From contig JANXOF010000030.1 in NCBI GenBank assembly GCA_025353725.1, forward strand, positions 37,353-101,352: a DNA stretch of 64,000 nucleotides, read 5' to 3'. The DNA is from Polyangiaceae bacterium (GTDB lineage: Bacteria > Myxococcota_A > Polyangia > Polyangiales > Polyangiaceae). Below are positions 62,775 to 64,000 of the stretch, one piece after another. Made by a program: the position numbers and the translations under genes. A model generated the notes under the pieces. That model was not told the DNA's origin. It did not search any database and saw only the letters and a list, made by a program, of their open reading frames with translations. How positions within the stretch are numbered: the first letter of the stretch is position 1; every line of letters begins with the position of its first letter.

Positions 62775-63969
62775 GTTTTCGCCGCTCCGATGCTTCCGAG
62801 CGTTGGGCACCGGCCTCGATGCCATGTCGGCACTCGACAGGGTTGGGTGTTTTCGCCGCTCCGATGCTTCCGAGCGTTGGGCACCTCCACACCAGGCGTG
62901 CAAGGACCACGCTGAGCCCCGTTTTCGCCGCTCCGATGCTTCCGAGCGTTGGGCACATAATCCGATCGGGCTTTATCGCTGCGGTAGCGGCAGGTTTTCG
63001 CCGCTCCGATGCTTCCGAGCGTTGGGCACAAGGACGGGTCCCCTTCGAGGGAGATGCCGCGTCCGTTTTCGCCGCTCCGATGCTTCCGAGCGTTGGGCAC
63101 AGTCGCTCAACATCCGCAGGCTCCCCGCGCACAAAGTTTTCGCCGCTCCGATGCTTCCGAGCGTTGGGCACTCTAAACCGATCTGCTCCCAGTCGCCCTT
63201 TGCGATGTTTTCGCCGCTCCGATGCTTCCGAGCGTTGGGCACCGGATGGCGTCAATCTGCGTCTCGAGAGGCGGAGGCGGTTTTCGCCGCTCCGATGCTT
63301 CCGAGCGTTGGGCACCGTGCGTGGGCGCTGAGGGCATGCCGGGTGGGCTGGTTTTCGCCGCTCCGATGCTTCCGAGCGTTGGGCACATCAAACAGCGCCG
63401 CGATCTTTGCTCGTATTTTATGGTTTTCGCCGCTCCGATGCTTCCGAGCGTTGGGCACCGCCGTGATGGTGTGCTCGCTGGGCTTATCTCAACGGTTTTC
63501 GCCGCTCCGATGCTTCCGAGCGTTGGGCACCTTCCACCGCCGCTCGTGCCGACCGTCGTGTCCGAGGTTTTCGCCGCTCCGATGCTTCCGAGCGTTGGGC
63601 ACAGCCATGAGCGGCCGTAGCGGACCCACCCAACGGGAGAGTTTTCGCCGCTCCGATGCTTCCGAGCGTTGGGCACGCAAAACTGCAGAGGCTGCGCGTG
63701 CGGCTTCGTGGGGTTTTCGCCGCTCCGATGCTTCCGAGCGTTGGGCACGGGACCTAATCCGGTCCTTTCGGCGCCTGTTACGGGAGTTTTCGCCGCTCCG
63801 ATGCTTCCGAGCGTTGGGCACAGCGGTAGCGCCGTAGGCGTTCCTGTGCCAGTCCACGAGGTTTTCGCCGCTCCGATGCTTCCGAGCGTTGGGCACGCGT
63901 AGTCCGAAGCAATCCCGTCGACCGCGTAGATCGGTTTTCGCCGCTCCGATGCTTCCGAGCGTTGGGCAC
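62775..63969 (+). CRISPR. CRISPR array, 17 repeats of 36 bp, 16 full spacers
   Basis: The repeat begins GTTTTCGCCGCTCC and ends GAGCGTTGGGCAC (36 bp). All 17 copies read as identical. The first is 62775-62810 and the last 63934-63969. Spacers are 35-39 bp. The repeat holds a 5-bp stem CGCTC/GAGCG with a 10-base loop, flanked by 8 bases on each side. Thirty-one bases of a possible 17th spacer follow to the window end, so the array may continue. It belongs to the MYXAN cas operon directly upstream. Plus-strand orientation is assumed from gene order, not proven. Confidence 0.97.
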
Positions 63970-64000
63970 AATTAAGTAGTTCCCCTCGGCGGATCCGCCG

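Noticed and set aside
62626..63837. A 403-residue open frame through the CRISPR array
   Set aside because: It is the repeat (36 bp, a multiple of three) read through stop-free spacers; the apparent protein is a periodic artefact of the repeat, not a gene.
62811..63933. Spacer targets
   Set aside because: Matching 16 spacers to phages, plasmids or this genome needs a database search that I cannot run; no claim is made.
1..64000. tRNA, rRNA, insertion sequence, integrase or phage genes
   Set aside because: I looked for cloverleaf-like stretches in gaps, transposase motifs and phage structural proteins and found none that I could support.

Overview
The window is a moderately GC-rich bacterial chromosome segment, most likely from a myxobacterium (Myxococcota, probably the Polyangiales/Sorangiineae side). 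The evidence is a complete MYXAN (Dev-type) CRISPR-Cas operon, several lipoproteins with Cys-rich linkers of the NCGACG type followed by propeller-like repeats, a PilZ-like plus receiver protein, many long unrecognised lipoproteins and membrane proteins, and the size and spacing of the genes. No rRNA, tRNA, transposase or phage gene was seen.

Layout. 1-12 kb: the 3' part of a TPR protein, an M1 aminopeptidase lipoprotein, an unknown lipoprotein, a LysR-type regulator broken by a 16-bp tandem duplication, a coupled four-gene minus-strand operon (thiolase, DEDDh exonuclease, aspartyl-protease-like lipoprotein, coaD), a DUF4143 ATPase remnant and a membrane-anchored protein interrupted by one in-frame TGA. 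12-23.4 kb: a compact block of lipid enzymes and transporters (methyltransferase, MFS, cyclopropane-fatty-acid-synthase-like enzyme, type-B carboxylesterase, eukaryotic-like CDP-alcohol phosphotransferase, fatty-acid desaturase, second MFS, phospholipase-D/cardiolipin-synthase-like enzyme). I infer that it remodels membrane phospholipids or makes an unusual lipid. 23.6-37.5 kb: an orphan secreted protein, a 1434-residue membrane protein, an EtfB-methyltransferase-like protein, lipoproteins, a zinc-ribbon protein, 3-hydroxyacyl-CoA dehydrogenase, a REC-GGDEF diguanylate cyclase, a PEP-swivelling-domain protein lacking its His, and ruvA.

37.7-54 kb: an overlapping three-gene operon (PilZ-like/receiver protein, ParA-J-like-HTH fusion ATPase, GT39-type membrane glycosyltransferase), a DsbA-like lipoprotein coupled to an exonuclease, an epimerase, a di-heme cytochrome c of RoxA type, a polysaccharide deacetylase, citrate synthase, prepilin peptidase, a YciO-type protein, a VapBC-like pair whose antitoxin is frameshifted, a lipoprotein and a TSUP exporter.

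54.4-64 kb: cas6, cas3, cas8 (devT-like), cas7 (devR), cas5 (devS), a cas4-cas1 fusion and cas2, all on the plus strand and almost all overlapping by a few bases. They are followed by a 120-bp leader-like gap and an array of 17 identical 36-bp repeats with 16 complete spacers (35-39 bp), which may continue past the window edge. The gene order matches my recollection of the Myxococcus xanthus dev operon, which controls sporulation timing, so this locus may have both immune and developmental roles. That link is inference.
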